Below are positions 14,762 to 21,781 of a stretch of 64,000 nt of DNA, piece after piece. Numbering within the stretch: position 1 is the stretch's first letter; every line of letters starts with the position of its first letter. Position numbers and translations under genes: made by a program. The stretch spans positions 1,580,975 to 1,644,974 of the forward strand of contig NZ_KV440945.1 of NCBI RefSeq assembly GCF_001636345.1. Direction: 5' to 3'. The notes beneath the pieces were generated by a model. The model saw only the letters and a list, made by a program, of their open reading frames with translations. It ran no database searches and was not told where the DNA came from. The stretch is from Cytobacillus gottheilii (GTDB lineage Bacteria > Bacillota > Bacilli > Bacillales > Cytobacillaceae).

Positions 14762-17113
14762 ATGCTTGCACATTCCATTACAACAGAAACAGTCGATTTG
14801 GTTCGGCTGTTTCCTTCCAGTCAGATCAAGACCATTAAACTATTAGGCTACTCAAATTTTAATAAAGAACAGGATTACAGCAAAAGGTATACAGCAGCCA
14901 AACGGCCGTTCATGAAAGGGTGGCAGCACATGGACAAGCCTGGCTTATCAAATACTGAATCATCCACCTGGATTAATGAAGGTGGGTGGACAGGCTTGGT
15001 CATTCCTAAAGGTTATATCGTAGTCGATATTGACGATCCACAGGAAGGGGAGCTGCTGTTTAAAGCTTTGAAAAAGGATCAGTTGAGCTTTCATGCCATT
15101 CAAACGGTTCGAGGTTATCAATTCTTCTTTAAGGATAATGGCAGAATCAAAAGCCAGGATGCCACTGTATTAATGGCCTGCGGTTGTGTCGGTGATTATA
15201 GAATTGCCGAACGGGGGCAAATTGTTCTTCCATCCAATAATACAAAGGGCAGGGAATGGGTGCAGCTGCATGATGGTGAGCTGTCTGAAATGCCGATTTA
15301 CTTTGAACGTTTAAAAAAGCTGAACAAAGATGGAAGGCCTTTTCCTGTTCCAATGAATGAAGGCGGACGGAATAATGCCATGTATGCTCACGCTTGCCGC
15401 CTTGTTGAGTTTGGTTATGACCAGGACGAGATCCATGAGATCACCAGCTTTATTAATAAGTATTTGTTTTTACCGCCACTCGATCATAACGAGTACATAG
15501 CGACTTATAAAAGCGCCTTGCAGCGAGTTCCAAGTGGGAAAAGGTATGGAGAAACAGTACCTCCAGCCAATCCTCCAGTGAAGCAAGCAGCCGATGCACC
15601 AAAGGAAAAAAAGTTCAATTTAACGGAAGTCGGCAATGCGGAAAGACTTGTACATCGAAACGGCAGCAATTTACGCTTTTGCATTGAATTTGAAGAATGG
15701 CTGCTATGGAACGGTAAGACATGGATTGAGGATAAAAAGAAGCAAATTGAGCGCATTGCTTTAAAAACGTTTCGTGAAATTTTTACAGAAGCAGCCAAGG
15801 AAGAAGATATGAGCCGAAGAAATGAGCTTGTCAAATGGGCGCAATCCAGTGAAAAAAGCTCTGTCTTTCTTAATAGTATTGCTCGATCCGAAGCCATGCT
15901 CCCGATCAGCCAGGACGATTTGAATAAAGATCGGTTTAAGCTGAATTGTGCGAATGGAGTTGTGGATCTGAAAACAGGAGACTTGCTGCCACATAATCGT
16001 GCTTTATATATGACGAAAAACACTCATATTAACTTCTTGAAAGAAGCAGAATGTCCAACATGGATTGGGTTTCTGGAGAGCATTATGAAGGATGAACAGG
16101 GCAATGTGAAGCAAGATCTAATTGATTTTCTCCAGAAGGCAATGGGCTACACGCTTACAGGAGATACGAATGAACAGGTCGCCTTCTTCTTATGGGGCAC
16201 AGGCAGAAACGGAAAATCCACTTTTATAAACATCGTGAAAGATATATTAGGCGATTACGGCAAGCAAACGAACAGTGATACATTTACGAGCAAGATGAAT
16301 GATAACGGTATTAACAATGATATTGCCCGGCTGCATGGGGCAAGATTTGTTTCAGCTGTGGAGTCAGAGGACGGGCAGAAACTATCCGAAGCGCTAATTA
16401 AACAGCTAACAGGCGGTGAGCCGATTACGGCCAGATTTTTAAGAAAAGAGTTTTTCGAGTTTATCCCTGAATTTAAGATCTTTTTCACGACAAATCATAA
16501 GCCAATTGTTAAAGGTGATGACGAGGGGATCTGGCGAAGAATCAGACTGATTCCTTTCACACATACAATTCCACGTGAAGAAGTGGACAAGCAGCTGCCA
16601 GAGAAATTAAGAGCAGAGCTTCCAGGCATTTTACGATGGGCAGTTGAAGGTTGTCTGAAATGGCAGGAAGAAGGACTTGGAGAACCAGACGAAGTGAAGG
16701 CAGCCACAGACGAATATAAGGAAGAAATGGATCTCTTATCAAACTTCCTTGATGAAAACTGTGTAATCATGCCAGAAGCAAAAGTTGCTGTTAATGAGAT
16801 CCACAAGACATATATGAAGTGGGCCGAGGAAAACGGAGAATACCCGATGAAGCAGCGTGCATTCAGCAGCCGTCTGCAAATGCGTGGCTTCTCAAAACGA
16901 AAGTCTACAGGCAACCGCACCTTCTTTTTCGGCATCGGACTCCTGGCTGATTACAAGGACAAGTTACCTAATAGTTACTCAGTTACCCAAAGTGACGCAA
17001 TTTCTAGTTTACCTCCTATAGAGAAAAATTTTGAGACTAACCTAGAAAACAGCTCACTAAGGGTAACTTTGAATGCAAAAAGTAACTCTACAGTAATTGA
17101 GGAGGAGATTTAA
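14762..17113 (+). CDS. Primase-helicase replication protein (prim-pol + D5/P4-type SF3 helicase)
   Basis: The 783-residue replication protein starts at an ATG behind AAAGGAAAG. Residues 40-200 look like a bifunctional primase-polymerase domain (YIVVDIDDP with DxD, TVRGYQFFF, VLPSNN). The C-terminal part is a P4/D5-type helicase: DLKTGDLLPHN lead-in, Walker A GTGRNGKST (about residue 480), ARFVSAVESEDG, ITARFLRKEFFEF and FTTNHKP ... DDEGIWRRI. Such proteins start and unwind replication of phages and plasmids. It is the only replication initiator visible for the phage-like module. No HUH rolling-circle Rep is present, which is unusual for a filamentous-phage-like element. Confidence 0.88.
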   Translation: MLAHSITTETVDLVRLFPSSQIKTIKLLGYSNFNKEQDYSKRYTAAKRPFMKGWQHMDKPGLSNTESSTWINEGGWTGLVIPKGYIVVDIDDPQEGELLFKALKKDQLSFHAIQTVRGYQFFFKDNGRIKSQDATVLMACGCVGDYRIAERGQIVLPSNNTKGREWVQLHDGELSEMPIYFERLKKLNKDGRPFPVPMNEGGRNNAMYAHACRLVEFGYDQDEIHEITSFINKYLFLPPLDHNEYIATYKSALQRVPSGKRYGETVPPANPPVKQAADAPKEKKFNLTEVGNAERLVHRNGSNLRFCIEFEEWLLWNGKTWIEDKKKQIERIALKTFREIFTEAAKEEDMSRRNELVKWAQSSEKSSVFLNSIARSEAMLPISQDDLNKDRFKLNCANGVVDLKTGDLLPHNRALYMTKNTHINFLKEAECPTWIGFLESIMKDEQGNVKQDLIDFLQKAMGYTLTGDTNEQVAFFLWGTGRNGKSTFINIVKDILGDYGKQTNSDTFTSKMNDNGINNDIARLHGARFVSAVESEDGQKLSEALIKQLTGGEPITARFLRKEFFEFIPEFKIFFTTNHKPIVKGDDEGIWRRIRLIPFTHTIPREEVDKQLPEKLRAELPGILRWAVEGCLKWQEEGLGEPDEVKAATDEYKEEMDLLSNFLDENCVIMPEAKVAVNEIHKTYMKWAEENGEYPMKQRAFSSRLQMRGFSKRKSTGNRTFFFGIGLLADYKDKLPNSYSVTQSDAISSLPPIEKNFETNLENSSLRVTLNAKSNSTVIEEEI

Positions 17114-17538
17114 TGATTTATCAACTTCTTAACACAATGTATCACTTAAATATAAAACTAGAAGAAATAAACGGTAAAACAAAACTAGTCTATGAAACTG
17201 GATTCCTTGATGATCGTTTGAAAGCACAAATAAAAAAACATAAACAGGAGTTGATCCAGCGCCAGGCAGAAAACGCAGCTGCTAGAAAACTCGGCTTCCT
17301 TGTTTATGATCATGGGGAGCTTTACGAATACAGATACGGCCGTGGAGCCTTCCTGTACATTCAAAGGCTCCCATATAGCCGAGCAAGCGCCTGGAGAGAA
17401 AACTATTTGCCAGGGCAGGCAGAAGCTTATAAGACGAAAACGGTTGTTCATGATGTTTTGTTTGAGAAGGCTTTTGAGCAGGCGGTGGGGTTTGTTGAGT
17501 GGATGGGAGGAAAAAGAGTAGATAGTCTACTATTATAA
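17113..17538 (+). CDS. Unknown protein coupled to the primase
   Basis: A 141-residue protein whose ATG overlaps the primase stop (TAATG). It is rich in Lys/Gln in the first half (LKAQIKKHKQELIQRQ) and aromatic in the second (YEYRYGRGAFLYIQRL). No domain recognised. Coupling suggests a replication accessory protein. Confidence 0.6.
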   Translation: MIYQLLNTMYHLNIKLEEINGKTKLVYETGFLDDRLKAQIKKHKQELIQRQAENAAARKLGFLVYDHGELYEYRYGRGAFLYIQRLPYSRASAWRENYLPGQAEAYKTKTVVHDVLFEKAFEQAVGFVEWMGGKRVDSLLL

Positions 17539-17641
17539 AAATAATAAGCCTATTTCTAGGGAAAAATAACCATTTAAATTCCTTTTTTAGTAGAATGTTA
17601 TTATAAATGCAAAAAATATATTAGAAAAAGGGGTTTAAGGA

Positions 17642-18061
17642 TTGATAAACATAACAATTCCAAATGTTGATTTATCCTTTAGTGTATCTGGTATTTATAA
17701 CATACCGAACAATATGGCAGGTTTATATCTATTTTACAATGATGAAAATGTTCTAATGTACGTAGGGCAGACAAGAGATTTAAGAACTCGTATTAAATTA
17801 CATCTAAATCCTAAAACCAAAACATCTAGTGGTATTTATCATAATTTTAAGTGGGTTGAAGTTATTTTTGAAGAAGATGATTTATCAAGAGAACTATATG
17901 AAACTTATATGATAAATACTCTAAAACCACTTCTAAACTTTGATAAGGTTATAACATATAAAACAAGTAGATATGACAATTCATATAACCTTGAAATTAA
18001 AGAGTTAAACACTAAATTTCAAACTAGGTTAGATGCTGCACTTAAGAAATTTTACTTATAA
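17642..18061 (+). CDS. GIY-YIG domain nuclease
   Basis: A 139-residue protein with the GIY-YIG layout: GLYLFY at about residue 28, YVGQT about 11 residues later, followed by RTRIKLHL, and ELYETYMINTLKPLLN as the Glu-containing helix. The start is a TTG behind an AGGGG-type site with loose spacing. It is AT-rich compared with the primase and could be a homing-type insertion or a phage nicking enzyme. Confidence 0.7.
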   Translation: MINITIPNVDLSFSVSGIYNIPNNMAGLYLFYNDENVLMYVGQTRDLRTRIKLHLNPKTKTSSGIYHNFKWVEVIFEEDDLSRELYETYMINTLKPLLNFDKVITYKTSRYDNSYNLEIKELNTKFQTRLDAALKKFYL

Positions 18062-18074
18062 GGAGAGAAATAAT

Positions 18075-18584
18075 GTGAATAAATTACCCCCTATAAAAGA
18101 TTTAGAGACAATTGAGCTAATGAAGACTCAGTTATTAAAAGAGGGTAAACGGGAATGGTTCTTATTTGTCTTAGGTATAAATGTTGGGGTTAAGATTAGT
18201 TTGCTACTAAATTTAAAAGTTAAAGATATAAAAAATCAAACTCATATAGTAATAAAAGAAAATAATTCATCTAAGATAAAGCGAATTTTTATAAATGAAA
18301 AGTTAAAAAATGATATAGAAATTTATACTGCAGGAATGAATGACGAAGCATATGTATTTAAATCATATAGAAGTGATAGACCAATTAAACGTGTACAAGC
18401 CTATAAGATTTTAAAGAAAGTAGCTACAGAAGCAGGAGTATCTTCCTTTGGTCCTGAAACTTTGAGAAGTACGTTTGCATACCATTTCTATCAACAAACA
18501 CAGGATATTGAACTATTACAATATCTATTTAATCATTCCTCAGTTAATGTAACCTTAAAATTTCTTGATGTTAGTAAAAACTGA
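18075..18584 (+). CDS. Tyrosine recombinase homologue lacking catalytic residues
   Basis: The 169-residue protein has the fold signature of the short Firmicute phage integrases (LPPIKDLETIELMK, FVLGINVG, QAYKILKKV, FAYHFYQQTQD, FNHSSVNVTLKF). The usual catalytic Arg I is Lys40 (NVGVK), the His of HxxR is Glu128 (GPETLRSTF) and the nucleophilic Tyr is Phe163 (TLKFLDV); Arg131 and His154 remain. It should bind DNA but not cut it. The GTG start follows AAGGAGAG. It may work as a regulator, directionality factor or structural DNA-binding protein, or simply be decaying. Confidence 0.72.
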   Translation: MNKLPPIKDLETIELMKTQLLKEGKREWFLFVLGINVGVKISLLLNLKVKDIKNQTHIVIKENNSSKIKRIFINEKLKNDIEIYTAGMNDEAYVFKSYRSDRPIKRVQAYKILKKVATEAGVSSFGPETLRSTFAYHFYQQTQDIELLQYLFNHSSVNVTLKFLDVSKN

Positions 18585-18613
18585 AATTATTTAAAAGATT
18601 TGGAGGTAAAGAA

Positions 18614-18916
18614 ATGGCCTATTTAAGCCAGGTACGCTCCGGAGGAAAGCAATACATATATTTAACGGAATATTGCGGTAGACAGCCATATACAGCGAAA
18701 ACAGAAAGACATGTATATGGATTTGGGAATAGTCGAATTGCTTTGTTAAAAATGAAACGGTGGCTGCGTAAGTTTGACTCTGAGTTTCCAGAGCAATTAA
18801 ATGAACTTGGATATACAGAAAATGATCTAAAAGAATGGATTGAAACATTAGAAACTGGAATAACAAAGAACGGAAGGAAATTTAAAATTACAAGACAAAA
18901 ACGTGCGGTATATTAA
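18614..18916 (+). CDS. Small basic protein, unknown
   Basis: A 100-residue protein with a compact beta-rich start (QVRSGGKQYIYLTEYCGRQP) and a helical end (ENDLKEWIETLETG). Strong TTGGAGG ribosome binding site. It resembles small conserved phage proteins by eye, but I cannot name a family. Last gene before the terminator that separates early genes from the morphogenesis operon. Confidence 0.55.
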   Translation: MAYLSQVRSGGKQYIYLTEYCGRQPYTAKTERHVYGFGNSRIALLKMKRWLRKFDSEFPEQLNELGYTENDLKEWIETLETGITKNGRKFKITRQKRAVY

Positions 18917-19037
18917 TATAAATATATATTATTAAAATTACGCGGCAAAGCTATTTTTTTGATAATTATTTTACAGAGAAAAAGATTGGATATTAGATCG
19001 TAACCCAATAAATCATTTGAAGAATAAATTTTAACTA

Positions 19038-19076
19038 AAATGACAGGAGAGATATTTTCTTCCTGTCATTTTTTTA
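19038..19076 (+). terminator. Terminator between early genes and the morphogenesis operon
   Basis: AAATGACAGGA and TCCTGTCATTT pair around a 12-base loop, followed by seven T. Confidence 0.85.
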
Positions 19077-19150
19077 ATATAACCCAAAAATTCTTTTGGG
19101 ATATTATCTTCAGCTAGAACCTTTTATAGTTTGATTAAGAGGTGATCTCA

Positions 19151-19441
19151 ATGGAACCAGAAACGGGCCAACCTATTGATTCTTCTCAAAGTGAAGAAAC
19201 AACAGATCAAGCTCCTGGTGTTGATCAGACATCCATAGACGAGGATACAACGGTGAATTCTGCTTCTCAGGATAATCCACAGGTTGTAGTTCCCGTTGAT
19301 GTGCGAGAAATGACGGTCATTGAAAATGAAAAAGGCAAAGTTGCTATTATTCATGAGATAACGTTCGGTGAATTGATCGTTTCTACGCTGCTAATGGCAT
19401 TGATCATCTTTCAATTTTTAAGTCGGATCATTAGGAGGTAG
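19151..19441 (+). CDS. Acidic protein with C-terminal membrane span (virion candidate)
   Basis: A 96-residue protein with a long acidic Gln/Ser/Thr-rich N-terminal region, a short beta region (VAIIHEITF), one membrane span (LIVSTLLMALIIFQFL) and a basic RIIRR end. The ATG follows AGAGGTG at 6 bases. It is the first gene of the morphogenesis operon. Topology (acidic outside, basic inside) fits a minor virion protein, but no homologue is recognised. Confidence 0.6.
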   Translation: MEPETGQPIDSSQSEETTDQAPGVDQTSIDEDTTVNSASQDNPQVVVPVDVREMTVIENEKGKVAIIHEITFGELIVSTLLMALIIFQFLSRIIRR

Positions 19442-19446
19442 CGAAC

Positions 19447-19584
19447 ATGTATGAAGTTTTCGAGCAAACTCCTGCTGAAATAATTCTTACATATGTTTTG
19501 TTTCTATCAGCTTGTGCCCTGGCTTTTCCTATTATCTCCTTGATCTACACTGCAGCAACAAACTGGAGGGATAGACGAGGATGA
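19447..19584 (+). CDS. 45-residue single-span protein (pVII/pIX-like candidate)
   Basis: MYEVFEQTPAEI is followed by one hydrophobic span (about residues 12-36) and a basic tail NWRDRRG. It has a GGAGGTAG ribosome binding site, and its stop overlaps the next start (ATGA). Size, topology and place before the coat gene are those of the tip proteins pVII and pIX of Ff phage; this is an analogy, not sequence similarity. Confidence 0.6.
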   Translation: MYEVFEQTPAEIILTYVLFLSACALAFPIISLIYTAATNWRDRRG

Positions 19585-19718
19585 ATGAAATAGGCGGATT
19601 GATGGCGAGTGCTTTCAGCTACTTCCTTGGAAACCCGGACATTATGACCTCTTTGATCACCTGGGCGGTTTTTATATCGCTGGTGCTAACAGTTGTGGAA
19701 TTTAGAAAAACAGGCTGA
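19581..19718 (+). CDS. 45-residue single-span protein (pVII/pIX-like candidate)
   Basis: MNEIGGLMASAF leads to a membrane span (about residues 22-39) and a basic FRKTG tail. It is translationally coupled to the gene before it by ATGA. Second of a set of micro-proteins ahead of the coat gene. Confidence 0.6.
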   Translation: MNEIGGLMASAFSYFLGNPDIMTSLITWAVFISLVLTVVEFRKTG

Positions 19719-19735
19719 AAGGGGCGATGTAACTT

Positions 19736-19897
19736 GTGAATTTGTCGGGTGTATGGGATTGGTCGTTCTTTTGGGATAGTTTCGGGTTTTTATTAAGAAC
19801 CTCAGCGAATTTCGTCATGATCATTGTTGCCATTATCGCAATGGGGTTATTGATCTCCGTCATTATAAAGGCTGTAAAGCAAAGTAGGGGATCATAA
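19736..19897 (+). CDS. 53-residue single-span protein
   Basis: A GTG start, a Trp/Phe-rich N-terminal segment (WDWSFFWDSFGFLL), one membrane span (FVMIIVAIIAMGLLISVII) and a basic tail KAVKQSRGS. The stop overlaps the next ATG (TAATG). It is a candidate virion or assembly micro-protein. Confidence 0.6.
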   Translation: MNLSGVWDWSFFWDSFGFLLRTSANFVMIIVAIIAMGLLISVIIKAVKQSRGS

Positions 19898-20115
19898 TGA
19901 ACCAGCTGCCATCTATGAACTTTTTTACGGAAGCTAGGATGCTAGAGTTTTGGGGATATGTAAAACAGCTTTTATCAGCTGTTTCTCCAATGGTGCTGCT
20001 GGCAGTGGCGGTCATTGCTGCTGGAATGCTCTTAGTTATTATCGTGAATGCCTTTAGGCAAGCAGCGAGTAAAGATGATGATGACAATGACGAATATGAA
20101 GTAAAGCATTATTAA
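19897..20115 (+). CDS. 72-residue single-span protein with Asp-rich tail
   Basis: MNQLPSMNFFTEAR leads to one membrane span (about residues 30-51), a short basic/aromatic part and a run of acidic residues (KDDDDNDEYE). Coupled to the gene before by TAATG. It sits directly ahead of the major coat candidate. Role unknown. Confidence 0.6.
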   Translation: MNQLPSMNFFTEARMLEFWGYVKQLLSAVSPMVLLAVAVIAAGMLLVIIVNAFRQAASKDDDDNDEYEVKHY

Positions 20116-20175
20116 TGTTAATGTTCGGGAGCCCCCCGATATTATAAAAAAATTTCCTTTTAGGAGGACTAAAAA

Positions 20176-20367
20176 ATGGAGGAGAATACTTCAATGTTAG
20201 ATTTAACAGGAATTTCACTACCTTTTACAGTAAATGACATGGCCACAGCAGGGATGACTCTTTTAGGATTGGTTGCTGGTTTCGTACTTCTTGCACTTGC
20301 ATTCAAGTTCGTTCCAAAAATCATTACTTTGATTCTAGGAGCTTTCCGTGGCGGAAACAAAGCTTAA
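20176..20367 (+). CDS. Major coat protein candidate (pVIII-like)
   Basis: A 63-residue protein: acidic/polar N-terminus, a proline-containing turn (LPFTVND), one membrane span (AGMTLLGLVAGFVLLALAF) and a basic end (KFVPKI ... FRGGNKA), i.e. the charge order of inovirus coat proteins. There is no separate signal peptide. Two starts are plausible: ATG 20176 behind TAGGAGGAC, and ATG 20194 (MLDLTG) behind GGAGGAG; the second matches the start of the paralogue at 28621. A strong terminator follows, as behind gene VIII of Ff. Its core is repeated at the C-terminus of the protein at 21782 and in the protein at 28621. Confidence 0.75.
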   Translation: MEENTSMLDLTGISLPFTVNDMATAGMTLLGLVAGFVLLALAFKFVPKIITLILGAFRGGNKA

Positions 20368-20381
20368 TAAGCAACACACCG

Positions 20382-20416
20382 AAGGGGGAGAGTGTACACG
20401 CTCTTGCCCTTTTTTC
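20382..20416 (+). terminator. Strong terminator behind the coat gene
   Basis: AAGGGGGAGAGTGT and ACACGCTCTTGCCCTT form a long GC-rich stem followed by T6. It would let the coat gene be expressed above the genes behind it, as in Ff phage. Confidence 0.85.
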
Positions 20417-20444
20417 TTAGTCAAAACGTGAGGTGTTTAATATA

Positions 20445-21764
20445 GTGCGAAAGTTAGCAAGTTCACTTTTTGTCATGTTGCTGCTGTTTCAGATTTTTGT
20501 TAGTCCAGTAGCTGCTAATCAAATGTCACGTGAATATTACCCTCCTGCCGATTCTGATTACTACCAAAAGAAAATGTCCTATCAGCTTTACATAAGCCAT
20601 GGAACAAAGAAAGTGAGAATGACTCAATATAAATCTGGTGTTCCTATGACAGACGATTCGGTCATTACCACGGTTACATGGGATGTGAAGGAGAATTCTT
20701 TCATCTGGATGGACATGACTTGTAAGGGCCCAACCGTATTTCATTACTTAGATGCAGCTGGTGAGGTTGTTGCTTCCCATGTTCGGGGAGAGAGTTCAAG
20801 CAATTTAAAAGAAGGTTCTTGTGCGCCAGGTGATGTGATTAAGCTTTCAGACTTTAATGAAGATGCTAATCAGTATAAGAGTGATACGTTCGGAGGAACA
20901 AAGCCGAAACTAACGAAACCTGACACACCAGATGGATCAGGCGGTGATGGGGATTCTGGTTATCTCCCTCCTGGCTCCAATGATGGTGGTTCAGATGGTG
21001 GCGGTACAGAACCTGGAGGGGATGACGGATCTGGAAGTGACGGAGGAACTGATCCTGGAGGAACTGATCCGGATGGAGGATCAGGCGGTGATAGTGGTTC
21101 AGGATCGTGTGACAGCTGCCAAGTATTTGAATGTCCTGGCTGGGATGAATATATGGGCGGTCTGGAAGACATTAAGAACGCTATACCTCCTGCGCCAAAC
21201 TGGAAAGATGTAGCTGATACATTCCGAGATTCGATTGCTCCGAAAATCAAGCAGGACATGGCTGATTTATTAGGAAGCGCACCGAGCAAACCGGCAGCTC
21301 CTTCCTTGCCATCTGGAGTTAATGACGGAGGTTTTAAAAATAGTGCTCCCACTGGAAGCGAAGCACCAGGACTAGGTGACACAGATTTTGGAACAATCAA
21401 AGATGAAGCGCCTGTAATAGAAGAAGTTCCAGACACTACAGATGGGTTTGAAATCAATAACCCGATTGATACCTTCCCATCACAAGAAGAATTTTTAGAA
21501 AACGTGCCAGAGGATTTTGATAATCCAGCACCAGCAGCACCAGAAGATAATATCGGATCTCCTCCCACACCACCAGACGTTGGTGACGGAGTAGCGCCGA
21601 TACCAGATGACAGCAGTGGTAACGCACCGATTCCAGGCGATCAAGGGGGAACAGCACCACTTCCAAGTGATGACGGAGGGAATGCTCCAATGCCGACAGA
21701 TCCAGGAGACAGTGCACCAATACCAGGTGATTCAGATGATACATTTCCGATACCTGGACAGTGA
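20445..21764 (+). CDS. Secreted Gly/Asp-rich protein (pIII-like adsorption candidate)
   Basis: The 439-residue protein has a Sec signal peptide (RKLASSLFVMLLLFQIF, cleavage near PVAA-NQ), a globular N-terminal domain (residues 25-150, two Cys), a long Gly/Asp/Ser/Pro linker (about 150-220), a small CDSCQVFECPGW cysteine region with an amphipathic stretch (NWKDVADTFRDSI), and a Pro/Asp/Gly repeat tail with units such as NAPIPGD. Globular domain plus glycine-rich linkers recalls pIII of filamentous phages. No C-terminal membrane span is seen. The GTG at 20445 is preferred (GAGGTG 9 bases upstream). Confidence 0.65.
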   Translation: MRKLASSLFVMLLLFQIFVSPVAANQMSREYYPPADSDYYQKKMSYQLYISHGTKKVRMTQYKSGVPMTDDSVITTVTWDVKENSFIWMDMTCKGPTVFHYLDAAGEVVASHVRGESSSNLKEGSCAPGDVIKLSDFNEDANQYKSDTFGGTKPKLTKPDTPDGSGGDGDSGYLPPGSNDGGSDGGGTEPGGDDGSGSDGGTDPGGTDPDGGSGGDSGSGSCDSCQVFECPGWDEYMGGLEDIKNAIPPAPNWKDVADTFRDSIAPKIKQDMADLLGSAPSKPAAPSLPSGVNDGGFKNSAPTGSEAPGLGDTDFGTIKDEAPVIEEVPDTTDGFEINNPIDTFPSQEEFLENVPEDFDNPAPAAPEDNIGSPPTPPDVGDGVAPIPDDSSGNAPIPGDQGGTAPLPSDDGGNAPMPTDPGDSAPIPGDSDDTFPIPGQ

Positions 21765-21781
21765 AGAAAGAAGGGAGAAAA

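Noticed and set aside
16495-16935. 146-codon minus-strand frame inside the primase gene
   Set aside because: Shadow of a gene with clear helicase motifs; no ribosome binding site.
20932-21568. Long alternative frames on both strands inside the Gly/Asp-rich gene
   Set aside because: They arise from the repetitive GC-richer linker codons; the signal peptide and upstream ribosome binding site belong to the 20445 frame.
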